Positions 7,858 through 16,614 of a stretch of 64,000 nucleotides of DNA are shown one piece after another; position 1 is the first letter of the stretch, and the number at the start of each line of letters is the position of its first letter. The stretch lies in contig CAVZPR010000002.1 in NCBI GenBank assembly GCA_963777285.1, forward strand, positions 744,001-808,000. The letters are read 5' to 3'. Origin of the DNA: JAFARE01 sp963777285 (lineage in GTDB: Bacteria > Chloroflexota > Dormibacteria > Aeolococcales > Aeolococcaceae). Under the pieces are notes generated by a model. It had not been told where the DNA came from. It ran no database searches and worked only from the letters and a program-made list of their open reading frames with translations. A program made the position numbers and the translations under genes.

Positions 7858-9387
7858 CTAGCCGAGGTGCGCGAGCCCGCTCCATATCCGTGACCACGGC
7901 GCGCGCGTGCCGGAACACACATCGATGGGCGCGCCGTGCTCGTCGTTGTCGATGCCCGAAGAGTTGCTGACGCGCAGCCGCACGCTGCAGCCCTGGAAGC
8001 TCCCCGCGACCTCCGACGGTTCGAATCCGACGACCACGACAGGACCGGGTCGATCCGGCGGCGGGCCCCATTCGGCAAATGCGTTGTGCCCGCTGTACGC
8101 CGCCGGCAATCCCAGCGCAGGACCGTAGCGGTCGATCGCTCCCGCCTCGCCGTAGTTGGCCGTGAAGATCACGGCCGAGCCCGGTGCACCGCGGTACACG
8201 CTGGCGACCTCGCGCACGAGGTCCGGCCAGCCGATCGTCTCGCCGGCGTCGGGATTCACTCCCACCACAGGTGCCGCATCCTGCGCCGGCAGCAGCGGCA
8301 GGCCGATCACCGCGGACACCAGCGCGCTGACCACGATCACAACCGTCAGGGTGGTGCGACGTGACGCGGCGCGACCGCGTTCCACCCACGCGTCCGTCTC
8401 GATCGCTCCGGCCGCGAGCAGCACGGGGAACATCCCGGCCAGGTAGTACGGCTTGCCGCCAAGCACGGTGAAGACGGCGAACAGGACGATCCAGGCGACG
8501 GCGAACGCGCGGTACATGCGCAGGCGCGCGCGCACCAGCAGCGCGATCAGGCCGGCGATCCAGATGGGCGCGAGCACCGGGCTCACCAGCAAGAGCAGGT
8601 ACGGGAGCAGCGCCCAGCGCGGTTGCGAGCTGGCCGATCCGCCGTTGGCGATGGACGACGAGACCGCGATCTGGGGCCACCCGTGCGCCGCCTGCCACAC
8701 CAGCCACGGCGCCCAGAGCAGCAGCGCGGTGACGACCCCCGCCCACAGCCAGCCGCTGCGCAGCACGCGTCGCGGTCCGACGGCGACAAGCCCCACCGCG
8801 AGTGCGGCGAGCAGGAACGCGATCAGCGGCTTGTTGAGTAGCGCGATGCCGGCAACAAGACCGGCAAGCGCCCAGTGCCATCCCGCTCCGGTGCGGATGG
8901 CGCGCACCACGAGCCATGACAGCGTCGCCCAGGCGAGCAGATCGAAGGTCGTGGTGCTGAGCAGGTGACCCACGACGATGGTCACGGACGCGGCCGCTGT
9001 GCACGCGGCTGCGATCACCCGCGCACGGCGCGTGCCGCCGAGCTCGAAGGTGAGCGCGCCTGCGACCATCACCGTCCCGCCGGCCATCAGCGCCGGCGGG
9101 ATCCGCAGCACGGTCAGCGAACCCGGCGCGATCGCGTTCATCAGGCGGGCGATCAGCGGCGTCAGCGGGCCCTGGTCGGCGTACGCCCAGTCGAGATGCC
9201 CGCCTGCGACGAGGAAGTACAACTCGTCGCGGTGGTATCCGTAACCTGCCGAGAACGCGACCAGCACGACGACGAGGAGCGCCGAGAGCGTCAACGTCGG
9301 GCGCCACGCCCAAGGATGCGGGGAGGGCGTTGGGTTCGTCGTCAGTGGGACCCCGCTAGCGGAAGGAATGACGGTGACGGCCGCCAC
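7858..9387 (-). CDS. GT39/ArnT-like membrane glycosyltransferase
   Basis: A 509-residue polytopic protein with about 11-12 hydrophobic segments. The first extracytoplasmic loop carries the family signature GYHRDELYFLVAGGHLDW followed by YADQGPLTPL, where the Asp-Glu acts in lipid-linked sugar transfer. This is the PMT_2 family, which transfers sugars from polyprenyl phosphate to proteins or envelope lipids. A soluble C-terminal domain of about 130 residues follows the last helix. It has no operon partner; acceptor and sugar are unknown. Confidence 0.85.
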   Translation of the reverse strand: MAAVTVIPSASGVPLTTNPTPSPHPWAWRPTLTLSALLVVVLVAFSAGYGYHRDELYFLVAGGHLDWAYADQGPLTPLIARLMNAIAPGSLTVLRIPPALMAGGTVMVAGALTFELGGTRRARVIAAACTAAASVTIVVGHLLSTTTFDLLAWATLSWLVVRAIRTGAGWHWALAGLVAGIALLNKPLIAFLLAALAVGLVAVGPRRVLRSGWLWAGVVTALLLWAPWLVWQAAHGWPQIAVSSSIANGGSASSQPRWALLPYLLLLVSPVLAPIWIAGLIALLVRARLRMYRAFAVAWIVLFAVFTVLGGKPYYLAGMFPVLLAAGAIETDAWVERGRAASRRTTLTVVIVVSALVSAVIGLPLLPAQDAAPVVGVNPDAGETIGWPDLVREVASVYRGAPGSAVIFTANYGEAGAIDRYGPALGLPAAYSGHNAFAEWGPPPDRPGPVVVVGFEPSEVAGSFQGCSVRLRVSNSSGIDNDEHGAPIDVCSGTRAPWSRIWSGLAHLG

Positions 9388-9410
9388 ATCGCGCTTCGTA
9401 GTATGTGGTC

Positions 9411-9917
9411 ATGAGCATCACCTACGACGACGTGCCGCGCGAGGCGGACGAGCGCACCACGCTGACCGAGTTTCTCGAGTGGCAGCGAGCCACCCTGGCC
9501 CGCAAGTGCGACGGTCTCTCACCGGAGCAGCTGCGCACGCGGTCGGCGCCGCCGTCGACGCTGTCGCTGCTCGGCGTCCTGCGCCACATGGCGGATGTCG
9601 AGCGGTGGTGGTTTCGCATCAACCTCGCCGGCGAGGACCTGGAGGCGATCTACTCGACGGACGACGACCCCGACGGCGACTTCGACAACGTCGACGCCGC
9701 GGAGCCGGACGAGGTGCTGGCCTCCTGGCGCGCGGAGTGCGAGCGCGCGCGGGCGATCGTCGCGGAGCATCAGCTCGAGGACAAGGGCCGCAACCGCAAC
9801 AACGGACGCGTGATGACCCTGCGCTGGACGCTGGTGCACATGGTGGAGGAGTACTCGCGCCACAACGGCCACGCCGACATCCTGCGCGAGCGCATCGACG
9901 GCGCCACCGGTTACTGA
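9411..9917 (+). CDS. DinB/DUF664 family protein
   Basis: A 168-residue four-helix-bundle protein. The predicted metal-binding histidines of the DinB fold are visible in GVLRHMADVERWWF, TLVHMVEEYSRHNGHAD. The family includes bacillithiol and mycothiol-dependent S-transferases, but no specific role can be assigned. ATG 9411 is chosen over GTG 9405 two codons upstream. Its TGA stop is in the same frame as the next gene, which lacks a normal start codon (see there). Confidence 0.85.
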   Translation: MSITYDDVPREADERTTLTEFLEWQRATLARKCDGLSPEQLRTRSAPPSTLSLLGVLRHMADVERWWFRINLAGEDLEAIYSTDDDPDGDFDNVDAAEPDEVLASWRAECERARAIVAEHQLEDKGRNRNNGRVMTLRWTLVHMVEEYSRHNGHADILRERIDGATGY

Positions 9918-9929
9918 CGGACGCAGCAC

Positions 9930-10514
9930 ATCCACATCGGTCCCGAGCTGCGCACCGCGCGGCTGCTGCTGCGCCGCTGGCGCCCCGACGACGTCGCGCC
10001 GTTTGCCGAGCTCAACGCCGATTCCGTTGTGATGGAGCACTTCCCCGCGACGCTGACGCCCGACGAGACCGTCGCGCTCGTCGATCGCATCGAGGAGGAG
10101 TTCGAGGCCGAGGGTTTTGGACTCTGGGCGGTGGAGGTGACCGCGACCGGCGCGCTCGCAGGCATGGTGGGCCTGACCCGCATCACATTCGACCCGTGGT
10201 ACGGGCCGCCGGTCGAGGTTGGGTGGCGCCTCGCCCAGCCCTTCTGGGGTCACGGATACGCCACCGAGGCCGCGACCGCCGCGCTCGAACACGGCTTCGC
10301 CGTCATCGCGCTCCCCGAGATCGTGGCCATGACCTCGGTGACCAACCTGCGCTCACAGCGAGTCATGCAGCGCCTGGGCATGACGCGCGACCCGCGGGAC
10401 GATTTCGATCATCCGCGCCTGCCCGACGGACATCGCCTGCAGCGCCACGTGCTCTACCGCGCGGAGCGTGATCGCTGGACGCAGCAACACGCGCGCCCGC
10501 CGGAGGACGACTGA
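9930..10514 (+). CDS. RimJ/RimL-type GNAT acetyltransferase without a canonical start codon
   Basis: The frame encodes an Acetyltransf_3 protein beginning with the typical first strand ELRTARLLLRRWRPDD, then WRLAQPFWGHGYATEAATAA (acetyl-CoA loop) and NLRSQRVMQRLGM. Between the upstream in-frame TGA (9915-9917) and GTG 10029 there is no ATG, GTG or TTG. Starting at 10029 would delete the first strand. ATC at 9930 or 9936, or CTG at 9948, are the only near-cognate options. I set the start at ATC 9930, giving (M)HIGPELRTARLLL, 194 residues. Read-through of the TGA from the DinB gene is the other option. The enzyme may acetylate a ribosomal protein or small molecule. Confidence 0.7.
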   Translation: MHIGPELRTARLLLRRWRPDDVAPFAELNADSVVMEHFPATLTPDETVALVDRIEEEFEAEGFGLWAVEVTATGALAGMVGLTRITFDPWYGPPVEVGWRLAQPFWGHGYATEAATAALEHGFAVIALPEIVAMTSVTNLRSQRVMQRLGMTRDPRDDFDHPRLPDGHRLQRHVLYRAERDRWTQQHARPPEDD

Positions 10515-10539
10515 TCAGCCGCAGGACGCGGTCGTCGCG

Positions 10540-10923
10540 CTACTCGAGGATCTCGGACGCGTACTGCCGGTAGATGGCGCGCTGATCCTCCGCATCGGCA
10601 GCGCCGTGCAGCGCGTCGATGAGGTCGACGAGCCGCAGTGGCAGGAACAGCAGGTAGCGCGTGTCCGGCGTCAACGCCGCGAAGGTGTGCGCCGTCCCCG
10701 CGGGAACGAAGACGGTCGACCCCGCAGGAGCGTCGACGCTGCGATCCGCGAAACGGAAGCGCAGCATGCCGGACAGCACGTGCCAGGCTTCATCGTCGCT
10801 GTTGTGCACGTGCAGCCGTGCGGGGCCGCTCCCGCGCCACTCGCGCACCGCGAAGATGGCGCCGGTGGCGTTGATCGGCGCCGCCTGATCCGGGGCGATG
10901 GACAGCACTGGCTCCGGGATCAT
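10540..10923 (-). CDS. Small cupin-domain protein
   Basis: A 127-residue single-domain cupin. The metal-site histidines lie in ARLHVHNSDDEAWHVLSG and the second motif in PAGSTVFVPAGTAHTFAAL. ATG 10923 is used because the longer frame upstream adds only arginine-rich shadow sequence. It precedes or follows no clear partner: uppP lies 19 nt upstream on the same strand, so the two may be co-transcribed. The substrate is unknown; such proteins bind metal and act as isomerases, dioxygenases or sensors. Confidence 0.8.
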   Translation of the reverse strand: MIPEPVLSIAPDQAAPINATGAIFAVREWRGSGPARLHVHNSDDEAWHVLSGMLRFRFADRSVDAPAGSTVFVPAGTAHTFAALTPDTRYLLFLPLRLVDLIDALHGAADAEDQRAIYRQYASEILE

Positions 10924-10942
10924 CGTCTGCCTCGTCCTCCTG

Positions 10943-11812
10943 TCAGCGGGTGAGCACCAGCCCGGCCACACCCAGGGCGGCACAGTAGTACGCGAAGGGA
11001 TCGAGCCGTCCCACCCGGAGGTAGCGCAGCAGGAATCGCGCGCTCACGTACGCGACGACACCCGCGACCGCGGCCGCGGCCACCGCGAGAGCCAGCGTCG
11101 GCGTCTGCGACGTCAGCTCCGTGAGCTCCAGCACCCCGGTCGCCAGGATGATCGGTGTCGCCAGGAGGAACGAGAAGCGCGCCGCCTCCTCGTGACGCAG
11201 TCCCGCCATCAACCCCGCCGCCATCGTCACCCCGGATCGAGAGATGCCCGGCAGCAGCGCCGCCACCTGGCAGAAGCCGACGACCACAGCGGTGCGGAAG
11301 CTCAGTCCCTCGACGCGCTGATAGCGCGGATCGCCGGCCTCGTGCACCGGCCTCAGGTCGGCCTTCGCGCGCCGCTCGTCGCGACGGCGGAACCACTCCG
11401 CGCCGAGCAGGATGGCGCCGTTGACGATGAGGAACGCCGACGCCGCGCGCGGATCAGCGAAGATCGACTTCAGCTGTGTCTGCAGCGTGATCCCCACGAT
11501 GCCCACGGGAATCGTGGCGACGATCAGCATCACGCCGAGGCGCTCGTCGCTGCCGGAGACGCCGCCGCGCCACACCGCGCGCGCCAGCCCAACGACGATG
11601 CGCCACCACTGATCGCGATACAGGATCAGCAGCGCGGCGGCGGTTCCCAGGTGCAGGATCGCGAGCACCGGCACGAACGCCGGATCCGACTGGTTGAAGT
11701 TGAGGTGCAGGAGCGGTGGCACTACCACGGCGTGCCCCAGCGACGACACCGGGAACAGCTCGCTCGCCCCTTGCAGCACGGCCAGGAAGAAGATCAGGCC
11801 GGCGCCGAGCAT
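10943..11812 (-). CDS. uppP: Undecaprenyl-diphosphatase UppP (BacA)
   Basis: A 289-residue membrane enzyme that dephosphorylates C55-PP to recycle the peptidoglycan lipid carrier; it also confers bacitracin tolerance. The two catalytic motifs are present: LQGASELFPVSSLGHAVVV near the N terminus and ALLPGISRSGVTMAAGL near residue 180. About eight hydrophobic segments are seen. The length is normal for the family. The start is ATG at 11812. Confidence 0.95.
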   Translation of the reverse strand: MLGAGLIFFLAVLQGASELFPVSSLGHAVVVPPLLHLNFNQSDPAFVPVLAILHLGTAAALLILYRDQWWRIVVGLARAVWRGGVSGSDERLGVMLIVATIPVGIVGITLQTQLKSIFADPRAASAFLIVNGAILLGAEWFRRRDERRAKADLRPVHEAGDPRYQRVEGLSFRTAVVVGFCQVAALLPGISRSGVTMAAGLMAGLRHEEAARFSFLLATPIILATGVLELTELTSQTPTLALAVAAAAVAGVVAYVSARFLLRYLRVGRLDPFAYYCAALGVAGLVLTR

Positions 11813-11888
11813 CAGGGCGAGACCTTAGCAACCCACGGCGCGCGCGGCTCGCGACGGCCGTGGAGCCTGTGACACCATCTCTCGCGAG

Positions 11889-12893
11889 GTGCCACTGAAC
11901 CGGCAGTACAGGCTCGGAGCGCGACCGTCGGGACTCCCCAAGGACAGCGACTGGGACGTCACCGAGGAATCCGTCCCGTCGCCGGCAGACGGTGAGTTCG
12001 CCGTCAAGCTGCGCTACATCTCGCTCGATCCGGCGATGCGCGGCTGGATGAACGATCGCCGCTCGTACCTGCCGCCGGTGGCGATCGGCGAGGTGATGCG
12101 GGCCGGCGGCGCCGGCGAGGTCGTCGAGTCGCGACACGAGCGGTTCAGCGCGGGTGACCACGTCGTGGGCACGTTCGGCGTGCAGCGCTACGCGATCAGC
12201 GACGGCCGTGGCGTGATGAAGGTGGACCCGGCGATCGCGCCGCTGCCGGTGTTTCTCGGCGCGCTGGGCATGCCGGGCTTGACCGCATACTTCGGCCTGC
12301 TCGACATCGGTGAAGCGAAGGAGGGCCAGACGGTCGTCGTGTCGGCGGCGGCCGGAGCGGTGGGACAGGTCGCGGGACAGATCGCGAAGATCAAGGGCTG
12401 CCGCGTCGTGGGCATCGCCGGGGGCGCCGAGAAATGCGCCTACATTCGCGACGAGCTCGGCTTCGACGCGGCCATCGATTACAAGGCGGATGACGTGCGG
12501 ATCCGCCTGCGCGAGACATGCCCGGACCGCATCAACGTGTACTTCGACAACGTCGGCGGCGACATCCTCGACGCGGTGCTGGCCTGGCTGGCGCGCCGCG
12601 CGCGCATCGTCATCTGCGGCGCCGTGTCGCAGTACAACCGCGACGGGCCGATGCAGGGACCGTCCAACTACATGACACTGCTGGTCGACCGTGCGCGCAT
12701 GGAGGGCTTCCTGGTCTTTGACTTCGCCCAGCGCTACCCCGAGGCGATCAGCGAGATGGTGCGGTGGCGAGCAGAGGGTCGCCTCAAGTCGCGCGAGGAC
12801 GTGGTCCCCGACCTCGACAGCTTCCCCGAGGCTCTGCGCCGCCTGTTCCGCGGCGAGAACTTCGGCAAGCTGGTGCTCGAGGTTGAGTCGTGA
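11889..12893 (+). CDS. NADP-dependent oxidoreductase, MDR superfamily (CurA/prostaglandin-reductase-like)
   Basis: A 334-residue zinc-free medium-chain reductase. The N-terminal GroES-like part (YISLDPAMRGWMNDRRSY) is characteristic of leukotriene B4/curcumin reductases, and the Rossmann glycine motif is VSAAAGAVGQVAGQIAK. A typical NADPH-binding GIAGGAEKCAYI follows, and CGAVSQYN is the family signature late in the fold. It reduces alpha,beta-unsaturated carbonyls in known homologues. It starts at GTG 11889, divergent from uppP with 76 nt between. Confidence 0.9.
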   Translation: MPLNRQYRLGARPSGLPKDSDWDVTEESVPSPADGEFAVKLRYISLDPAMRGWMNDRRSYLPPVAIGEVMRAGGAGEVVESRHERFSAGDHVVGTFGVQRYAISDGRGVMKVDPAIAPLPVFLGALGMPGLTAYFGLLDIGEAKEGQTVVVSAAAGAVGQVAGQIAKIKGCRVVGIAGGAEKCAYIRDELGFDAAIDYKADDVRIRLRETCPDRINVYFDNVGGDILDAVLAWLARRARIVICGAVSQYNRDGPMQGPSNYMTLLVDRARMEGFLVFDFAQRYPEAISEMVRWRAEGRLKSREDVVPDLDSFPEALRRLFRGENFGKLVLEVES

Positions 12894-12926
12894 CCCAGGA
12901 GCATTGACCGCCGCGCTCAGCCAGCG

Positions 12927-14117
12927 CTAGCGGCGAGGGCCGTACGCCTCGGTCTCGGGGGGCAGCGGCGGCGGCGGGGGCAGCGGCGGCCCGCTGCCGG
13001 GCCGGCTGATGGTGCTGAGCAGCCGGGCGACGTCGGCAGGCGACACGATGCCGATGGGTTCGCCTCCCTCCTTGACGAGGGCGCGACCCTCGGTGCGCGG
13101 CGACATGCGCGCCAGCAGGTCGGTGAGCAGGTCCTGCGGCGTCGCCGTGGGCACGTCAGCGAGGGGGATCGCCACGTCGGAGGCACGCTTGGTGCCCCGC
13201 TGCTGCCGCGGCACGCGACCGAGGGCGGCCAGCGTGACCATGCCCTGGACGCGACCGTCGATGCCGCGCGTGAGGAAGGTCGTCGCGCTGCCGCGGGCGA
13301 CGTACTGGTCGAGCATCAGCTCGACCGTGATCCACGAGGGCACCGTCACGGTGTTGCGCGACATCGCATCGGCCACGCGCACCCCGTGCAGCAGCTCGCG
13401 CACCACCTCGCCCTGGTGCTCGCGCCGGGCTGTGCTGTCCAGGAACCAGCCGATGAGCACCAGCCAGATGCCGCTGGGGTCGCCCGTGAGGAAGACGTCG
13501 GCAGCGCCGAGGGCCATGAGCAGCACGGCGAACACCCTGCCGCCGCGGGCGGCGATGCGGGACGCCGCGTGCCGGTCGCCCTTCAGCTTCCACACGATCG
13601 AGTGCAGGATCCTGCCGCCGTCGAGCGGAAAGGCCGGGACCAGGTTGAAGATGAGGAGCAGCAGGTTCACCGCGGCCAGCCACTGCGCCACCACCAGCAC
13701 CAGCGGCGGGCCGCCGAGGGCCGATGCAGCGAACGCGGCGCCGAGGAGCAGCGCCGCGGTGAGCAGTGTCGTTGCCGGGCCGGCGGCGGCCACGCGGAAT
13801 TCGGTGCCGGGGCTGTCCCAGTCGTCGTGCATGTGGGACACGCCGCCGAAGAGCCAGAGGGTGATGTCGTCCACGGCTATGCCGCGGTGGCGGGCGACGA
13901 CGGCGTGGGCCAGCTCGTGCGCCGTCAGTGAGGCGAGAAAGAGGAGCGCGGCGGCGATGCCTGCGACCCACGCGAGCACCAGTGATTCACCGGGATCCGC
14001 GATGGGCACCACGCCTCCGGCGAGGCTCCAGGCCAGCAGCGCCGCCACCACGAGCACGCTCCAGTGGGCCCGGAGCTTGATCCCGGCGAGGCGGCCGATC
14101 GAGACGGCGTTTCCCAT
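12927..14117 (-). CDS. Site-2 protease family metalloprotease (M50) with CBS domains
   Basis: A 396-residue intramembrane zinc protease. The HExxH is in SLTAHELAHAVVARHRG in an early helix, and the second motif FNLVPAFPLDGGRILHS (LDG) is in a later one. Two CBS-like modules make up the C-terminal third, and the tail is proline-rich. This is the group of S2P homologues resembling Rv2625c and archaeal enzymes. The CBS pair suggests control by nucleotide binding. No anti-sigma substrate is nearby. ATG 14117 is well placed. Confidence 0.92.
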   Translation of the reverse strand: MGNAVSIGRLAGIKLRAHWSVLVVAALLAWSLAGGVVPIADPGESLVLAWVAGIAAALLFLASLTAHELAHAVVARHRGIAVDDITLWLFGGVSHMHDDWDSPGTEFRVAAAGPATTLLTAALLLGAAFAASALGGPPLVLVVAQWLAAVNLLLLIFNLVPAFPLDGGRILHSIVWKLKGDRHAASRIAARGGRVFAVLLMALGAADVFLTGDPSGIWLVLIGWFLDSTARREHQGEVVRELLHGVRVADAMSRNTVTVPSWITVELMLDQYVARGSATTFLTRGIDGRVQGMVTLAALGRVPRQQRGTKRASDVAIPLADVPTATPQDLLTDLLARMSPRTEGRALVKEGGEPIGIVSPADVARLLSTISRPGSGPPLPPPPPLPPETEAYGPRR

Positions 14118-14177
14118 GGCTTCCAGTGTGCTGTATACCCCCGAAACCTGTCGCTCAAATGTCGAGGCGCAGCCGGC

Positions 14178-14996
14178 TCAGGGCAGCGGCGCCAGCTCGA
14201 AGCGGGCGAGGGTTCGAGCAAGGCCGGGGAGCAGGCGTCCCACGAGGCGCAGGACGTGGGCCTCCGCCGTCACCGGCACCACCGCCTGGTTGCGCCGCAC
14301 CGCGGCCAGGATGCGGGCGGCCGCCCGATCCGGTCCATAACCGCGCCAGGCGTAGAGGCGAAGCGCGGCGCCGCGGCGGCCTTCCGCGCCCGCGCCCACG
14401 TAGCGCGTGGTGCGCACGATGTCGGTGTCGACCAGCCCGGGGCAGATGACCGACACCCCGATCCGGTGCGGCGCGAGCTCCGCCCTGAGGCACTCGGAGA
14501 GCATCAGCACGGCGGCCTTGGTGGTCGCGTAGGCCGGCAGGATGCGAGACGGATGGAAGGCCGCCGCCGAGGCGACGTTGACGATGTGCCCGCCGGCGGC
14601 ACGCTCCACCATCTGCGTACCAAAGAGCCGGCAGCCGTGAATCACGCCCCACAGGTTCACACCCAGCACGCGCTGCCAGTCCTCCGGGGTCGTGTCCAGC
14701 AGGCGGCCGGCCAGGCCGATGCCCGCGTTGTTGACAACTATGTCTGCAACACCGTGCTCGCGGCGCACCGCCGCGGCGAACGCGGACATCGCCTCGGCAG
14801 ACGCGACGTCGACGGGGTACGGATGCACGGCAGCGCCGCGTGACGCACCCTTCACGGCCGTCGCCCCAGCGGCAGCCGCGTCGATGTCCGCCGCCACGAC
14901 ACGACAGCCTTCCGCTGCAAGCAGCAGGGCCGTGGCGCGGCCGATGCCGCTGCCGGCGCCGGTGACCACGGCGAGCCGCCCGGTAAGGTCTCGCAT
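14178..14996 (-). CDS. Short-chain dehydrogenase/reductase
   Basis: A 272-residue classical SDR. The cofactor motif is VVTGAGSGIGRATALLLA, followed by NNAGIGLAG and the catalytic Ser-Tyr-Lys (VNVASAAAFHPSRILPAYATTKAA: Tyr-x-x-x-Lys). ATG 14996 starts 7 nt after the stop of the flavin monooxygenase gene, so the two form an operon. Together they could oxidise an alcohol to a ketone and then insert oxygen to give an ester, but the actual substrate is not evident. Confidence 0.88.
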   Translation of the reverse strand: MRDLTGRLAVVTGAGSGIGRATALLLAAEGCRVVAADIDAAAAGATAVKGASRGAAVHPYPVDVASAEAMSAFAAAVRREHGVADIVVNNAGIGLAGRLLDTTPEDWQRVLGVNLWGVIHGCRLFGTQMVERAAGGHIVNVASAAAFHPSRILPAYATTKAAVLMLSECLRAELAPHRIGVSVICPGLVDTDIVRTTRYVGAGAEGRRGAALRLYAWRGYGPDRAAARILAAVRRNQAVVPVTAEAHVLRLVGRLLPGLARTLARFELAPLP

Positions 14997-15003
14997 CGCT
15001 CGA

Positions 15004-16500
15004 TCAGGCCGCGACGCCCGCCGTCGCCGCGACACGCTGCAGCGTGTACGCCGCCGGGTCGAAGCGCAGCGCCCGCCTGCGGAATGCGAACGTGAACGTC
15101 GGCCAGAGCGTGCTGTTCTTGCCCTGCGCGTCCAGGTACCAGCTGGCGCAGCCGCCGGTCACCCACACGGTGCTATGCATGCGGCGCTGCACCTTGTCGT
15201 TGTACTCCGCCTGTGCCCGCGGGGTGACGTCGATCACCGAGGCGCCGCGCTCGCGCATGGCGCTGAGGCAGCGCAACACGTACTCCACCTGCGCTTCGAT
15301 CATGTACACCAGCGAGGTGTGGCCCAGCCCCGTGTTGGGCCCGGTGAGGAAGAACATGTTGGGAAACCCCGCCACCGACGTCCCCAGGTACGCCTGCGGG
15401 CTTCCCTGCCACACCTCCGCGAGCGACGCGCCCTCAGCGCCTCGCACCAACGCAGCCACGGGCATGTCGGTGACGTGGAACCCGGTGCCGAAGATGATGA
15501 CGTCGGTGTCGCGCGCGGTCCCGTCGGCGGCGACAACCGAGCCCGCGCGCACCTCGCGAATCGCGTCCGTGACGAGGGACACGTTGGGGCGCGTCAGCGC
15601 CGGATAGAAGTCGTTGGAGATGAGGATGCGCTTGCACCCCAGGCGGTATCGTGGCGTCAGCGCCCGCCGCAGCGCCGGGTCTGCGACCTGTGCCTCCATG
15701 TGGGCCCGCGCGGCGCGCTCCGCAAGCGCCATCACCCGCGGATTCACCGCGAGGCCGAGCACCAGCATCTCGCGGCCCGCGTAGATGCCGGCGCGGCGCA
15801 GCTTCTGCGTGAACGGCACGCTGCGCGCCAGCCACTGCTCTGCTCGCGTGAGGTCGCGGTTGGGGTGGGGCAGCACCCAGGCGGGCGTGCGCTGATACAG
15901 GTCCAGCTGCCGAACGGCGGGCTGGATGCGCGGCACCAGCTGGATCGCGGATGCGCCCGTGCCCACCACCGCGACGCGCCGGCCGCGCAGGTCCACGCCG
16001 TGGTCCCAGCGGGCGGAATGGAATGCCGTGCCGCGGAAGCCGGCGAGGCCGGGAATGTCCGGCGTCTTGGGGTCGCTCAGGGGGCCGACGCCCAGCACCA
16101 GAAAGCGCGCCGTGATGTCGCTGCCGCCGGCGCGCACCCGCCAGGCGCGGGCGTCACCGTCCCAGCGGGCGTCCTCCATCGCGTGGTCGAAGCGGATGTG
16201 CGGCATCACGCCAAAGCGCTCGGCGCAGTCGCGGAGGTAGTCCCAGATCTCGGGCTGCGACGGGTAGGTGCACGACCAGTCGTGCTTGGGCGCGAACGAG
16301 AACGAATAGAGGTGCGACGGGACGTCGCAGGTGCAGCCGGGGTACGTGTTGTCGCGCCAGGTGCCGCCGACGTCGGCGGCGCGTTCGAGCACCACGAAGT
16401 CGTGCACGCCGGCCCGCTTCAGGCGGATGGCCATGCCCAGCCCGGCGAATCCGGAGCCGACGATCACCATCCCCACCCGCTCGGAAGTCACAGCGGTCAC
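15004..16500 (-). CDS. Flavin-containing Baeyer-Villiger-type monooxygenase
   Basis: A 498-residue FAD/NADPH enzyme. The FAD Rossmann motif is VIVGSGFAGLGMAIRL, and the BVMO fingerprint FxGxxxHxxxW is present as FRGTAFHSARW. The second Rossmann motif is VAVVGTGASAIQL. It converts ketones to esters or lactones in characterised homologues. The gene starts 114 nt from a divergent TetR gene, with a palindromic operator between. That points to substrate-induced expression of this gene and the SDR downstream. Confidence 0.92.
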   Translation of the reverse strand: MTAVTSERVGMVIVGSGFAGLGMAIRLKRAGVHDFVVLERAADVGGTWRDNTYPGCTCDVPSHLYSFSFAPKHDWSCTYPSQPEIWDYLRDCAERFGVMPHIRFDHAMEDARWDGDARAWRVRAGGSDITARFLVLGVGPLSDPKTPDIPGLAGFRGTAFHSARWDHGVDLRGRRVAVVGTGASAIQLVPRIQPAVRQLDLYQRTPAWVLPHPNRDLTRAEQWLARSVPFTQKLRRAGIYAGREMLVLGLAVNPRVMALAERAARAHMEAQVADPALRRALTPRYRLGCKRILISNDFYPALTRPNVSLVTDAIREVRAGSVVAADGTARDTDVIIFGTGFHVTDMPVAALVRGAEGASLAEVWQGSPQAYLGTSVAGFPNMFFLTGPNTGLGHTSLVYMIEAQVEYVLRCLSAMRERGASVIDVTPRAQAEYNDKVQRRMHSTVWVTGGCASWYLDAQGKNSTLWPTFTFAFRRRALRFDPAAYTLQRVAATAGVAA

Positions 16501-16574
16501 CGCGCAGCGTCTCCTCCTTCGGATCGGCCTCGTCCTGCGGCACTCTGACCGCCGCCGATCCGGTTACTGCAGGT

Positions 16575-16607
16575 AGGCTACCAGAAGTAGGCTACTTGTG
16601 GTAGCCT
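16575..16607. promoter_or_regulatory. Nested palindromic operator between BVMO and TetR genes
   Basis: AGGCTACCA (16575-16583) and TGGTAGCCT (16599-16607) are perfect inverted repeats around 16591. A second perfect pair, AAGTAG (16585-16590) and CTACTT (16592-16597), shares the same centre. GTAGGCTAC also occurs as a direct repeat. It sits 8 nt before the TetR start codon, as expected for an autoregulated TetR operator. Confidence 0.8.
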
Positions 16608-16614
16608 TGCGGCG

